DNA from: VRUE01 sp963807425
GTDB taxonomy: Bacteria; Actinomycetota; Thermoleophilia; Solirubrobacterales; 70-9
Reading direction: 5' to 3'
Length of the DNA stretch: 64,000 nucleotides
Assembly (NCBI GenBank): GCA_963807425.1
Contig: CAWEBZ010000006.1
Coordinates: 186,001 to 250,000 of the forward strand
Position 1 is the first letter of the stretch, and every line of letters starts with the position of its first letter. This document shows positions 7,848 through 16,396 of the stretch, in pieces. A program made the position numbers and the translations under genes. The notes beneath the pieces are model-generated. The model made no database searches and had not been told where the DNA came from. It saw only the letters and a program-made list of their open reading frames with translations.

Positions 7848-8653
7848 TGCTCTTCACTCACCGGGGTCGCTTCTGCGGATTCCCCTTCGGTGGCGGCGGG
7901 GGTGGCGATTGAGGGCGCCGGTGCGGCTGGGGTCGCGCCGGCGGTGATGCCCTGGCCTGGCGGCACCAGGTACGTGGTCACCGAGAAGGTGGCGCTGAGC
8001 TGTGGGAAGCCGCCTGTGGTTCCGGGGTTGAGGGCAAAGCCGTCGAGGGTCACCAGGCGGCCATCGACCGCGATGTTTCCCTTGCCGGTGTCGACGAGCG
8101 AGTCGATCCCCTCGATGAAATCGGCGAAGCGGAAGAAGTCTCCCGAGAAGGTGAGGTTGTACGGCATCTTGGCGAGCCCGGCGGGGCCGACCGTGGCGCC
8201 AAGAGGCATCACCGAGGCTGCCGCCTCGGTTGGCGGGACCGTCGCGGAGGCCGGCGTGGCGCCGGAAGGGGTGCCAGAGGGCGTTGCGGGCGCCAGCGCT
8301 TCCGGAGGTGGCGCAGTTTCGCCTTCGCTGCCGAGCTGGATGCTTTCGAACTTGACTCCAGCGTCCTTGGCAACTTGGTTCAGCTCGACCAGCAGCGAGG
8401 CGGTTTCATCGCTAGCAGGCACTGCCTGGCCGAGGACGACGAGCTGCTCGTAGTCCTCCGGGAACGCTTTGCGGGCAGCGAGGGCCGCGTCGATCGTGCT
8501 GCGAGCTTCGCTCACCGCGACGCGCAGTTCCCCTGCCTGAGCAGAGAGTTCACTTGCTTCCTCGCGCTTTGGGCCAAGCAGCAGCATCCAGAAGGCGACT
8601 GCGAGCGCGGCGATCAGCAGGATCGAGACGATCAGTCGGTTGGAGGAGCTCAT
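7844..8653 (-). CDS. pilO: Type IV pilus alignment protein PilO
   Basis: PilO forms an inner-membrane dimeric scaffold with PilN that links the PilM ring to the machine. The protein is 269 aa: a short cytoplasmic start, one membrane helix (VSILLIAALAVAFWMLLLG), a coiled-coil stretch (EEASELSAQAGELRVAVSEA), a Pro/Ala/Thr linker, and a ferredoxin-like domain with MPYNLTFSGDFFRFADFIEGID, the typical PilO signature. The last ~35 residues are Ala/Pro-rich. It is joined to its neighbours by 4-base overlaps. Confidence 0.88.
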   Translation of the reverse strand: MSSSNRLIVSILLIAALAVAFWMLLLGPKREEASELSAQAGELRVAVSEARSTIDAALAARKAFPEDYEQLVVLGQAVPASDETASLLVELNQVAKDAGVKFESIQLGSEGETAPPPEALAPATPSGTPSGATPASATVPPTEAAASVMPLGATVGPAGLAKMPYNLTFSGDFFRFADFIEGIDSLVDTGKGNIAVDGRLVTLDGFALNPGTTGGFPQLSATFSVTTYLVPPGQGITAGATPAAPAPSIATPAATEGESAEATPVSEEQ

Positions 8654-9381
8654 TCGCTTGCCGCTTCGGTTGGGGTGGAGGTGGCTTCGGGGGCGGGGGA
8701 GACTTCGCTTTCGGATTCTTCGGTGGGGATTGGCGCCGCGTCAAAGGCGGCGACCATCTGGAACTGGGCGATGAAGTCGCGGGTCTGGCAGCTGCCGCTT
8801 GCGGTGGCGGACGAGGCGCTTCCCGACGCAGAGCCGACTGCCGAGGACTGCATTCCCACCCGGGTTACACCGTCGATCTCCTTCAGCGCCTGCACGAAGC
8901 CCGCTACGGCGTCCTGGTTGCGCGCGCAACCGATCAGCTCCAGAGCTGGACCCGCGATTGAGCTGCGCAGGGAGACGCTGCCGGCTCCCTCGACCGAAGC
9001 TCCCGAGGTGGCGGTGCCGGTCAAGTTCGTCAGCCAAACGTCGCTCGGCAGGATCAGCGCCAGTTCGCGCATCACCCGCTGCCAGTCAAAGCGGCTGTCG
9101 GCGAGGCTTGCCACAGTGGAGACCCGCTGTTCGTGCAGGGTGTGGAATTGCGTGTAGGAGGAAAAGGCTTGGGCGCGCGCTTCGACGCTTGCCCTTTCGT
9201 CTTCGAGCGTGGCGATCTCCGCCTTGCTGTCGGCGATCTGGTTGCTGGTAATCGCCAGCATGGCGACGCCGATGACGGCAGCGGCCAGGGCGCCGACGAC
9301 GATGTATGCAAGCGGGCCACCCCGCATCGGCCGGCGCTCGCCGGGTCGTTCCTCGAGGGGGATCAGGTTTACGGGGCGCAC
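8650..9381 (-). CDS. pilN: Type IV pilus biogenesis protein PilN
   Basis: PilN binds cytoplasmic PilM through its N-terminal peptide and PilO through its periplasm-side domain. The protein is 243 aa and starts at GTG 9381, giving the conserved MRPVNLIPLEERP (the INLLP-like PilM-binding motif). One membrane helix (residues ~25-47), a coiled coil (ADSKAEIATLEDERASVEARA), DWQRVMRELALILPSDVWL and a FVQALKEIDGVTRV segment follow. The C-terminus is a Glu/Pro/Ala-rich tail. It starts two bases after the pilM stop and overlaps pilO by four. Confidence 0.9.
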   Translation of the reverse strand: MRPVNLIPLEERPGERRPMRGGPLAYIVVGALAAAVIGVAMLAITSNQIADSKAEIATLEDERASVEARAQAFSSYTQFHTLHEQRVSTVASLADSRFDWQRVMRELALILPSDVWLTNLTGTATSGASVEGAGSVSLRSSIAGPALELIGCARNQDAVAGFVQALKEIDGVTRVGMQSSAVGSASGSASSATASGSCQTRDFIAQFQMVAAFDAAPIPTEESESEVSPAPEATSTPTEAASE

Positions 9382-9383
9382 AG

Positions 9384-10526
9384 CTAGCGCTCCAGGGCGA
9401 GGCCGAAGGGAAGAGTGAGTCGCGCGGCCGAAGCCGGGTCGAGACCGGCGAGGGCCTCTGGACTGCCGACCTCGATCGGCAGTCCCAGAACCGGTTCCAT
9501 CTGGGCGGCAAGGCCGGGTATCACGCTGCCGGGGCCGCAGAGGACGACGCGCTCGACTTGCACCGCGCCTTCCTGGGCACCGTAGAAGTCGAGTGAAAGG
9601 CGCAACTCGTCGAGCAGCGCCGAGGCGCCGTTTTCCAGCGCGACGCGGGCATTGCCTACCGTTGCCGGGTCACCTTCGATCTCCGCGGTGGGCCTCTCCA
9701 GGCCGACGTGATCCAGCCACTGCTGCGCATGTTCGGGCGAGAGACCGGCGGCCGAGGCGAAACCCCCGGTGATGTCCTCGAGGCCAACCGGCGAGACACG
9801 GGTAAAGAGGCATGAGCGGTTTTTGGCGACGGCCAGGTTGGTGACGTCGCCGAAGTTGCAGAAGAGGACAGCGGACGGTGTCGCCTCGGCGTCGGGCTCA
9901 GCTGCCGCCGCCCTCGGGCCCCCGAGGGCGCGGATCATGCCGAAAGCAGAGAGGTCGACGCCAACCGGCTCCAGGCCGGCATCGCGCAGGGGTTTCAGCG
10001 AGGAGGCGATCATGTCGCTGCGGGCAGCCACCACGATCACGTCGATCTGGGGGGCGGCGTCGTCGACAGCGCCGACACCTCCCACAACGCGATGATCGAT
10101 CACTGCCTGCTCCAGCGGCATCGCGATCTGCTCTTGAGCGGCAAAGCGGATCGCGGTGGCGAGCTCATTCGGATCTTCGATCGCGGGAAGGCGCAGGGTC
10201 CTGACGACGACGCGCTGGTTGGCGATGCCGAGACGGACCTTCTTCGAGAGCTTGTGCTCGGCGAAGAGCTCTCGTAGCGCCTCGGTCACCATGTCGGGAT
10301 CGGTGACCTCGCCATCCTGGAAGGCCTCCGGAGGGAGCGACTGCGTAGCGGTCGCGGTGACGCGTGCCTCGCCGTTGAGTTGCACCTCGGCCGCGCCGAT
10401 GCTGCCGGCTTCGATCTCGAGGCCGACCAAGGAGCTCTCCTTCTTACGTTTTCTTGTCAGTGTCAGGGAGGGGGGCATTTGGGGATGCGGCATGGAGGAG
10501 CGCCTGCCACAGGTTGAATCGGCCAA
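9384..10526 (-). CDS. pilM: Type IV pilus assembly ATPase-fold protein PilM
   Basis: PilM is an actin-like cytoplasmic protein that forms the inner ring of the pilus machine. The protein is up to 380 aa. Visible features are VGLEIEAGSIGAAEV (the phosphate-1-like strand, degenerate here), VRTLRLPAIEDPNEL, FAAQEQIAMPLEQAVIDH, and the C-terminal VVLCGPGSVIPGLA followed by LDPASAARLTLPFGLALE. The start is uncertain: ATG 10493 would remove 11 residues and is equally likely. It follows the 543-aa minor-pilin-like gene by 52 bases, the only real gap in this operon. Confidence 0.9.
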   Translation of the reverse strand: MADSTCGRRSSMPHPQMPPSLTLTRKRKKESSLVGLEIEAGSIGAAEVQLNGEARVTATATQSLPPEAFQDGEVTDPDMVTEALRELFAEHKLSKKVRLGIANQRVVVRTLRLPAIEDPNELATAIRFAAQEQIAMPLEQAVIDHRVVGGVGAVDDAAPQIDVIVVAARSDMIASSLKPLRDAGLEPVGVDLSAFGMIRALGGPRAAAAEPDAEATPSAVLFCNFGDVTNLAVAKNRSCLFTRVSPVGLEDITGGFASAAGLSPEHAQQWLDHVGLERPTAEIEGDPATVGNARVALENGASALLDELRLSLDFYGAQEGAVQVERVVLCGPGSVIPGLAAQMEPVLGLPIEVGSPEALAGLDPASAARLTLPFGLALER

Positions 10527-10578
10527 AAGTCCGCCGAACCTTTGCCTTTCGCATACCGAAAATTAGAAAAAGCTCAAA

Positions 10579-12210
10579 TCAGTCGACCGTCATGCGGCCG
10601 ATCACCCAGTCGGACTGGACCGGCTCGATGAAGCTGGGTGGGGTGATCGTGTGCAGGCGGTCGTCGTAGTTGTAGTTCTTTAGGTAGCCGGTTCCCACAC
10701 CGGTGGTTCCGACCGCGCCGCGGAACTTCTGTGAGATCGCCCCATGGATGTTCAGGGTCCCTAGCTGATCGCCGCAGTCGTAGTTGTCGACGATGAATGA
10801 GTGGTTGATCGCCAGGATCGCTGCGTCCACTTCGATGTCAGGGACCGAGCCGGTCGCGTTCTCGCAGGTCGTTTTTTTGATCGTTTCTTTTTTGCCCCAT
10901 TTGTTTGTGACGACTTCTTCCACCGTCACCATTTCGTATGGGTGGTAGATGCGGATGAAGTTGTTGGCGATCAGTCCCAGGATCCCGTCATCGCTGCTGC
11001 TGGTCAGGTCCTGGTCGACGATGATGTCGTTCCCCGCTGCGATCGTCAGCTGCCCCGAGTAGCTGCCGTGCACATAGACGTTGCCGCATTCCGATGCCGC
11101 CGGGTAGGTGACGTTGAACGGCGTGTAGGCCCCCGAGCATTCGCCGCTTTCGACGTAGACGACCCCGTTCGATGGGAAGGGACGAGATTGGCCGGTTTCG
11201 CAATTGTCTCCCGGGGTCCCACCGCTGGCCACGGTTATCGTTTCCCCGCTGAGACAGATGTGGACCTGGCCTTTGTACCGGTAGCCGGGTTCGGCGATTT
11301 CGGCAAGCTGCGCGTTCGTCGTCGGGGGTACGAGGACGGGTGCGTTGGTCCGGTAAGTGCCTTCGAAGGTCGGGTCCCCCTGGCAGTTCGAGGAGTTGTT
11401 GGGGACGTCGTCGGTCGAGTACCAGCCCGGGGCCGAAGCGCTGACCTCGATCGAGTCGGCGGCGTCGCGGCCGAAGACCGGGTCGTTGCAGATCACGAAG
11501 GCGTCGTTGGTATGGACGGGGCCATTGAGGGAGTCTCCATGGACGAAGGAGATCACCCGGCAGTACGTGCTGGACCCTGCCCTGATGGGAAGGTCGTTGC
11601 GGCCTTCTTTGAGGGTCTTCGCGCATTGGATCTCGGCGCCGTCGATGTCGTCTTCGTTCGGCCCGTAAGTGACAGGATCAGATGTCTCGCGCTGGGTGAA
11701 ATAGACGTAGTCGAGGAAGCTCGCTGGCTTGAAAGTGGCAGTTACCGAGACCTCCGAACCCCCGGCGTAGCCGGTCGAGCGGATCCGGAACGTCCCCTTC
11801 ATCGAGCCGAGCGACTCGAGCATGCTGATGGTGGCCGTGGTGATGTTCGTCGGATCGCATTTTTCGCGGCCGGTGGCGGGGATCAGCTCGAGCGCATATT
11901 CCGCGCCGGTGGTGCCGGGAACGGGCAGCCTGTTGGTGGTTTTGCCCTGTTCGTTGACCGCGTGCGGTTTGGACACGGTCGTGCATTTGGCCCAGTAGCC
12001 GTTGTCGATGTGGAGGTGGTAGGCGTAGTTGTCGATTCCAGCCTTGGCGGCCTCGTAGGCCCGCTTGCGATCGGAATCGTGCCGGGTGAGGTGAGTGTCG
12101 CCGTTGACCGCGGTCACGGCGACCAGGACGAGGACTGACATCAGCGAGAGGCCGATGGTCGTCATGATCATCGTGAATCCCGCCTCGCTGTCTCTGCGTT
12201 TCACTGACAT
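10579..12210 (-). CDS. Large PilX-like minor pilin / pilus-associated protein
   Basis: The protein is 543 aa. The N-terminus has a class III-type leader (SEAGFTMIMTTIGLSLMSVLVLVAV) in which the Glu at +5 is replaced by Met, as in PilX-type proteins. A helix with TRHDSDRKRAYEAAKAGIDNYAYHL follows, then a ~430-aa exported domain rich in Asn/Cys/Tyr/Gly with GNDIIVDQDL and a beta-helix-like rhythm. The end, QSDWVIGRMTVD, is abrupt. It is much larger than a usual minor pilin and resembles the large PilX-like proteins of other actinobacteria. It overlaps the upstream gene by 10 bases. An adhesive tip role is inference. Confidence 0.75.
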   Translation of the reverse strand: MSVKRRDSEAGFTMIMTTIGLSLMSVLVLVAVTAVNGDTHLTRHDSDRKRAYEAAKAGIDNYAYHLHIDNGYWAKCTTVSKPHAVNEQGKTTNRLPVPGTTGAEYALELIPATGREKCDPTNITTATISMLESLGSMKGTFRIRSTGYAGGSEVSVTATFKPASFLDYVYFTQRETSDPVTYGPNEDDIDGAEIQCAKTLKEGRNDLPIRAGSSTYCRVISFVHGDSLNGPVHTNDAFVICNDPVFGRDAADSIEVSASAPGWYSTDDVPNNSSNCQGDPTFEGTYRTNAPVLVPPTTNAQLAEIAEPGYRYKGQVHICLSGETITVASGGTPGDNCETGQSRPFPSNGVVYVESGECSGAYTPFNVTYPAASECGNVYVHGSYSGQLTIAAGNDIIVDQDLTSSSDDGILGLIANNFIRIYHPYEMVTVEEVVTNKWGKKETIKKTTCENATGSVPDIEVDAAILAINHSFIVDNYDCGDQLGTLNIHGAISQKFRGAVGTTGVGTGYLKNYNYDDRLHTITPPSFIEPVQSDWVIGRMTVD

Positions 12211-12905
12211 GGCGGGCTCGGTGCGCTTTCGTTGAAGGATGGGGGCGTTAGGCGCAGCGTGGCGCTGTTCTGAATCGAAGCGGGCGCGTTCTCGTCATCG
12301 ATCGGGGTGCTTGATGGCGATACCGCGAGGGCGACGCGCACCTGCACGGTGCTCGCTGCGGCTTCGGTGGTGAGCGTGGTGCCTTGCTGGATTGGCACGA
12401 GATTGCCTTTTTCGTAGACGTAGTAGGTAAAGATCGAACTGCTCGGTGGCACCGCGCCGACGTTGCTCGCTAGCTGGCGGACCGTCGGCGTGTTAGAGAA
12501 AGTCCATTCCTGCGGTGTGGCGCCGCTGGCCCAGGCGTAGTCGGACTTCGAGAGCGTGCCTTGGTTCAAAGTAACCACCGTGCGGATCGGTTTGGGTGCG
12601 GGGGCAGATCCTTCAGTTGGCGAACCGTGGACGAAGTCGAGCGAGGTGCCGGTGCTACCGGCTTGTATCGGCGTGATCTTTGGCGCCAGACAGGCCGAGT
12701 GAAGTTCTTCCATCAGGTTGGTGAGAGCAATGCGTGCGTTCTGAGTCGCGTGGACGCGAGCGCTGACCCTGGCGCTGCCATGGATGGTGGTGAGGATCAC
12801 CATCGTCAGCGCATAGAGGACGACCATGCCGACGGCCGTTCCGACAATCACCTCGACCAGGGTGGTGCCGCCCTCGTCCTGCCGAATCTGATCGAGTCGC
12901 GTCAA
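12201..12905 (-). CDS. PilW-like minor pilin
   Basis: The protein is 234 aa and starts at TTG 12905, which overlaps the upstream stop (TTGA). The N-terminus is an atypical prepilin signal: EGGTTLVEVIVGTAVGMVVLYALTMVIL, with Gly before the cleavage point and Glu at +5. It continues as a long amphipathic helix (QNARIALTNLMEELHSACLAP) as in PilW. The remainder is Ser/Thr-rich. It is the middle gene of three consecutive minor-pilin-like genes, consistent with a tip-priming complex. Confidence 0.8.
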   Translation of the reverse strand: MTRLDQIRQDEGGTTLVEVIVGTAVGMVVLYALTMVILTTIHGSARVSARVHATQNARIALTNLMEELHSACLAPKITPIQAGSTGTSLDFVHGSPTEGSAPAPKPIRTVVTLNQGTLSKSDYAWASGATPQEWTFSNTPTVRQLASNVGAVPPSSSIFTYYVYEKGNLVPIQQGTTLTTEAAASTVQVRVALAVSPSSTPIDDENAPASIQNSATLRLTPPSFNESAPSPPCQ

Positions 12906-14221
12906 GGGCAGTTCCCGTTTGAGGTGCCGGAGTTGAGGTCGATCGTGACTGCGGTGGCGGAGGTGAGGGACTGGATTTTCTGTCCCGACACGGTCTTGCG
13001 GACGCCTCCCGACTGGGCGCAGATGTTGAAGGTTCCCCAGGGCATTCCCTGATCAGCAAGAACGCCGCCGGTGGTGGTGGTGAAGGTGCGGCTGACGTTG
13101 CAGCCGGTGTCGGTGATCTTGACTGTGGCGCCGACCAGCAGGGTGCTGCTTTTTTTGACGATGAGGTTGAGCGCGGGCAGTTGAAGCACCACCGTTGGAG
13201 CAATGCCCCCGGCTGGGACGAGAACGGCCCCCATCGCGGCTGCCCCGGGAGGGTTGGTTTCGCTACTGGGGTTAGGGTTGTTTTTTTCGCAATAGCCGGC
13301 GTAGACGGTGTCCGGTTTCTCGAACGGAAAGAGGTTGGCCGCGGTGACTTTCGTTTCCCGTGCGCCACTCTGGCTCGCATACGCTTTCGCCGTTTTCCCG
13401 GTTTCGGCGTTGTAGACGACGACCGAATCCATTTTCGATGCTTTGAAGGTGCCGCTGCTGCCTTCCCGGTATTTGAATTCGACTGGTATCGACCCGGGGT
13501 GGTCGTAGTAGAGGAGCAGCGGAACGGTGTTGCTCGGGCTGACTCCCACTTTGACTGCTTCCGGCGGCGAGGTGCCGGTCTTGTCGACGAGGCCTGTGGT
13601 GGTCGTCGTTACGGCGTAGTTGTCGGTGGGGAGGTCTGCGACGTTTGCACAGCCGGTCGAGTCGGTTGTGGCGGTGAAGGTGCTGCCTCCTTCGCCTTTG
13701 CCAGAAAGCGCGACGCCGATGAGGGGCAAGTTTTTGGCGTTGACCGCCGATATCGCCAGGGTGCCGTGGCTGGCATCGAGCGACCCATTCGACGGCGAGA
13801 CGATGCTCTGGATCACCACCGGCGGCCGGCTTCCCAATCCAGGCCAGCTCACCCTGGAGGTCACCCGCACGTAATCGGCCGAGCTTTTCCCGCTCACGCA
13901 TGAGGCATCAGTGCCGCTCGAGTTGTTGATGAAGACGCCGGTCGATTCGAGCGTGAATTGGTTGCCGTCGATGGTCACCGGTTGGACCTGTTTCAGCCTG
14001 TTGAGGGATGAGATCCGAGTCGAGCGCAGGCGCGCCTGGTCTTCCTGGGCAATCGCAATTGCGGTGGCATGCCGGCGCTGATCGGCGGCGGACCGGGCGC
14101 TGGTCTGCATCAGTGAGAGGACCGCTCCCGCAACGATCGCAAGGACCAGCGCGCTGACCAGGATCTCGATCAGCACGAAGCCACCCTCGGCGGGCGGCGT
14201 CCTTCGCCTGGGTGGCACCAT
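12902..14221 (-). CDS. PilV-like minor pilin with long exported domain
   Basis: The chosen start, ATG 14221, gives the leader MVPPRRRTPPAEGG followed by FVLIEILVSALVLAIVAGAVL, a textbook 14-residue prepilin leader; a longer frame to 14350 would run into the divergent control region. The protein is 439 aa. After the pilin helix (QRRHATAIAIAQEDQARLRS, PilV-like) come two carboxypeptidase-regulatory-like or Ig-like repeats: ...LPLIGVALSGKG... and ...SSTLLVGATVKITDTG.... Both are modules that decorate surface proteins. It is the first gene of the minor pilin-pilMNO operon. Confidence 0.78.
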   Translation of the reverse strand: MVPPRRRTPPAEGGFVLIEILVSALVLAIVAGAVLSLMQTSARSAADQRRHATAIAIAQEDQARLRSTRISSLNRLKQVQPVTIDGNQFTLESTGVFINNSSGTDASCVSGKSSADYVRVTSRVSWPGLGSRPPVVIQSIVSPSNGSLDASHGTLAISAVNAKNLPLIGVALSGKGEGGSTFTATTDSTGCANVADLPTDNYAVTTTTTGLVDKTGTSPPEAVKVGVSPSNTVPLLLYYDHPGSIPVEFKYREGSSGTFKASKMDSVVVYNAETGKTAKAYASQSGARETKVTAANLFPFEKPDTVYAGYCEKNNPNPSSETNPPGAAAMGAVLVPAGGIAPTVVLQLPALNLIVKKSSTLLVGATVKITDTGCNVSRTFTTTTGGVLADQGMPWGTFNICAQSGGVRKTVSGQKIQSLTSATAVTIDLNSGTSNGNCP

Positions 14222-14304
14222 GACCCACTGCATCGGTCGTGCCAGGCCCTGCCTTGAGCTTGCCGCGCGCTCCGGGGCGGCATTCCATCCCGGATCGGTC
14301 AAAA

Positions 14305-14342
14305 CTTCAGTAAATGAAGCTATAGCGCTACACTTGCTGAAG
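14305..14342. promoter_or_regulatory. Inverted repeats in the divergent pilV-like / HxlR promoter region
   Basis: CTTCAGTAAATGAAG (14305-14319) is a 5-5-5 inverted repeat. TAGCGCTA (14323-14330) is a perfect palindrome. CTTCAG at 14305 also pairs with CTGAAG at 14337-14342. The AT-rich island lies between two divergent genes and is a likely operator for the adjacent HxlR regulator; this is inference. Confidence 0.45.
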
Positions 14343-14376
14343 CGAGGCAATCGACCAACCCGCCCCGTTTTCGCCG

Positions 14377-14721
14377 ATGAGTGCCGTTTCCAACTCCCGA
14401 TGTCCTGTCTGCCGCACGGCCGAAGTGGTCTGCGGTAAGTGGACTCTTCTGGTCATCCGCGACCTGGCCGAGGGGTCTAGTCGATTTTGTGAGTTGGAGC
14501 GCTCGCTGGAGGGAATCAGCCCCCGGACCCTGTCGCTGCGCCTGCGGGCGCTGGAAGAGGAGGGGGTTGTCGAGCGGCACACCTTCCCGGAGGTCCCGCC
14601 CAGGGTCGAGTACGCGCTGACCGAGAAGGGCGAGGCGCTGGTGCCCCTGATCGAGGACATGCGCCAGTACGGCAAGCGCTGGCTCGCACAGAGCGACGCA
14701 GCCACCCCCGCGGCCGCCTAG
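14377..14721 (+). CDS. HxlR-family transcriptional regulator
   Basis: The protein is 114 aa, a single winged-helix domain with the HxlR hallmarks: Cys-rich start (RCPVCRTAEVVCGKWTLLVIRDLAEG), the SRFCELERSLEGISPRTLSLRLRALEEEGVVER recognition region (here written in parts: FCELERSLEG, ISPRTLSLRLRAL), and the YALTEKGEALVP wing. Three N-terminal cysteines (C9, C12, C19) could sense redox or electrophiles. It is divergent from the minor pilin operon, with inverted repeats between them, so it may control itself and that operon. Confidence 0.85.
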   Translation: MSAVSNSRCPVCRTAEVVCGKWTLLVIRDLAEGSSRFCELERSLEGISPRTLSLRLRALEEEGVVERHTFPEVPPRVEYALTEKGEALVPLIEDMRQYGKRWLAQSDAATPAAA

Positions 14722-14806
14722 GCCCATCTCGAGAAAAGGCGCCCCCCGCTGCAAGCGGGCGTGCAGGCGCAGGAGCGCCAGGCGTGGAGGGGAAGCCTGG
14801 GGGACC

Positions 14807-16396
14807 GTGCGTGACCTCGTGCTCAACCAAGCGCTGAAGCAGTTCGCCGCCGAGGCGGCCACCCGCCTCAGCACGCTCGTCGCCAGTGGCGACCAGATCC
14901 CCTTCGACGTCGCCGAGCAGGAGGGGCCCGACTCTCTCTTCCATAGCTATGTGCCGCTGACCAGCCGCTACGTCTCCGCGCACGAGGCCGATCTGCGGGC
15001 GCTCGAGGCTTTCGAGCCGACCCGGGAGGTTGTCGCGCAGGCCGATGTCGCAGCGTCGTATCTGGAGGCGCGCGGGAAGGAGATCCACCCCGAGCCAGCC
15101 GAGCGTGCGGCGCGGATGCTGACCGTGTTCGTCGCTTCCCTCTGGGATGGCTGCACCGAATTTGCCCTCGACCGGGAGCGGCTCGATGCCGCCCTGATCG
15201 CTCTCGACGCCGAGACCCGCGAGGCGAGCGAAGCGGAGATCCTGATCGTCCCCCTGGTCGGCTTGCGGATGCCGCTGGCCCGCCTGCAGCTTCCGCACGG
15301 CGTCCAGGTGGTCAAGGCCGACGCGATCGAGGCCCCGATCGAGGCGATGCGCAGCGAGGGGATGGGTCGCGCCGCCTGGGAGCCGCAGTTCCTCGCTCTT
15401 GCTGAGCAGGAGGAGGACTCGGAGAGCATCGACTCGGCCCTCAACCAGCTGCGCGAGCTGATCAGCGTCATGCACCTCTTTAGGGCCGGAGCCGTCGGGC
15501 TCGGCCCCTATGCCTTCGCGCCGACCGGCGACGGCCAGTGGCGCCGGGTAGCCACCGGCGCTCCGTCCACCCGCTCCGGCGGCTACACGCTGAGCCGGGA
15601 GGAGGCCGCCGAGCTCGCCGATTTCGCCGAGACCCTGGAGGCGCGGCCGGACCCAGATGGCGCCCTGGCCTGGGCGGTGGGCCGCTTCGAGCTGGGCTGC
15701 GGGCGGGAGACTGCCCTCGACGGGCTCAGCGACCACCTGCTCGCGCTGCGGGCGGTGCTCGAGGGTCACGGGCCAGTCGGCGCCTCGCTGCCGATGCGTG
15801 CCTCGGCGCTGATCGCCGACGAGACTTACGACCGGATCGAGGCTCGCGAGCAGATTGAGCACGCGCTCGAGCTAGAGCGCTCGCTGATGAACGGCTCCCC
15901 ATCGATTCCAGGGCTTGCGCTGGCCGGCTGGATCGAGGAGGGGGTGCGCCGGATCCTGCGCGACGCCGCCCTTGGTGAGCTTGGCAGCGACCTCAACACC
16001 GCCGCCGACGAGACTTTGATCGCGACCGGCCTCGAGGCCGGCGACGGAGCGATCGTGGGCACGACTTCAGAGTGGGAGATACCCGAGACGGGAGAGGTGG
16101 AGGTAACAGTGACGCGACAGCACGAAGCGGCAGAGCATCACGACCACGAGCACGACGGGCAAGAGACCCGGATCCTTGAGCCGGTTCCGGCTGAGGACGA
16201 GATCCGGATCACGGCCACCAACTGGCTCGACGAGGTCGAGGTTGAGGAGAGCACGCTTGACTTCCCTGCGATCGAGGGCGACGTCTCACACCGTGAGCGG
16301 ATCGACACGCCCCGGGTCAGGCACCTATTCCCGGTGCCCGACGATGCGGACTGGGAAGTTCGCGAGCTGCGCTACGACCATTACCACGCCAGCTAG
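14807..16396 (+). CDS. Conserved hypothetical protein, acidic, ~529 aa
   Basis: I do not recognise a family. Start GTG 14807 follows a GGAGGGG-containing stretch. The protein is 529 aa and mostly alpha-helical by composition, with no membrane segment or signal peptide. It has an acidic His/Glu-rich linker (HEAAEHHDHEHDG near residue 443) and a conserved-looking C-terminal tail (RHLFPVPDDADWEVRELRYDHYH). The body has many Glu/Ala/Leu heptad-like runs. It converges on the two GET3-like ATPase genes (stop codons 1 base apart), so a link to them is possible but unproven. Confidence 0.6.
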   Translation: MRDLVLNQALKQFAAEAATRLSTLVASGDQIPFDVAEQEGPDSLFHSYVPLTSRYVSAHEADLRALEAFEPTREVVAQADVAASYLEARGKEIHPEPAERAARMLTVFVASLWDGCTEFALDRERLDAALIALDAETREASEAEILIVPLVGLRMPLARLQLPHGVQVVKADAIEAPIEAMRSEGMGRAAWEPQFLALAEQEEDSESIDSALNQLRELISVMHLFRAGAVGLGPYAFAPTGDGQWRRVATGAPSTRSGGYTLSREEAAELADFAETLEARPDPDGALAWAVGRFELGCGRETALDGLSDHLLALRAVLEGHGPVGASLPMRASALIADETYDRIEAREQIEHALELERSLMNGSPSIPGLALAGWIEEGVRRILRDAALGELGSDLNTAADETLIATGLEAGDGAIVGTTSEWEIPETGEVEVTVTRQHEAAEHHDHEHDGQETRILEPVPAEDEIRITATNWLDEVEVEESTLDFPAIEGDVSHRERIDTPRVRHLFPVPDDADWEVRELRYDHYHAS

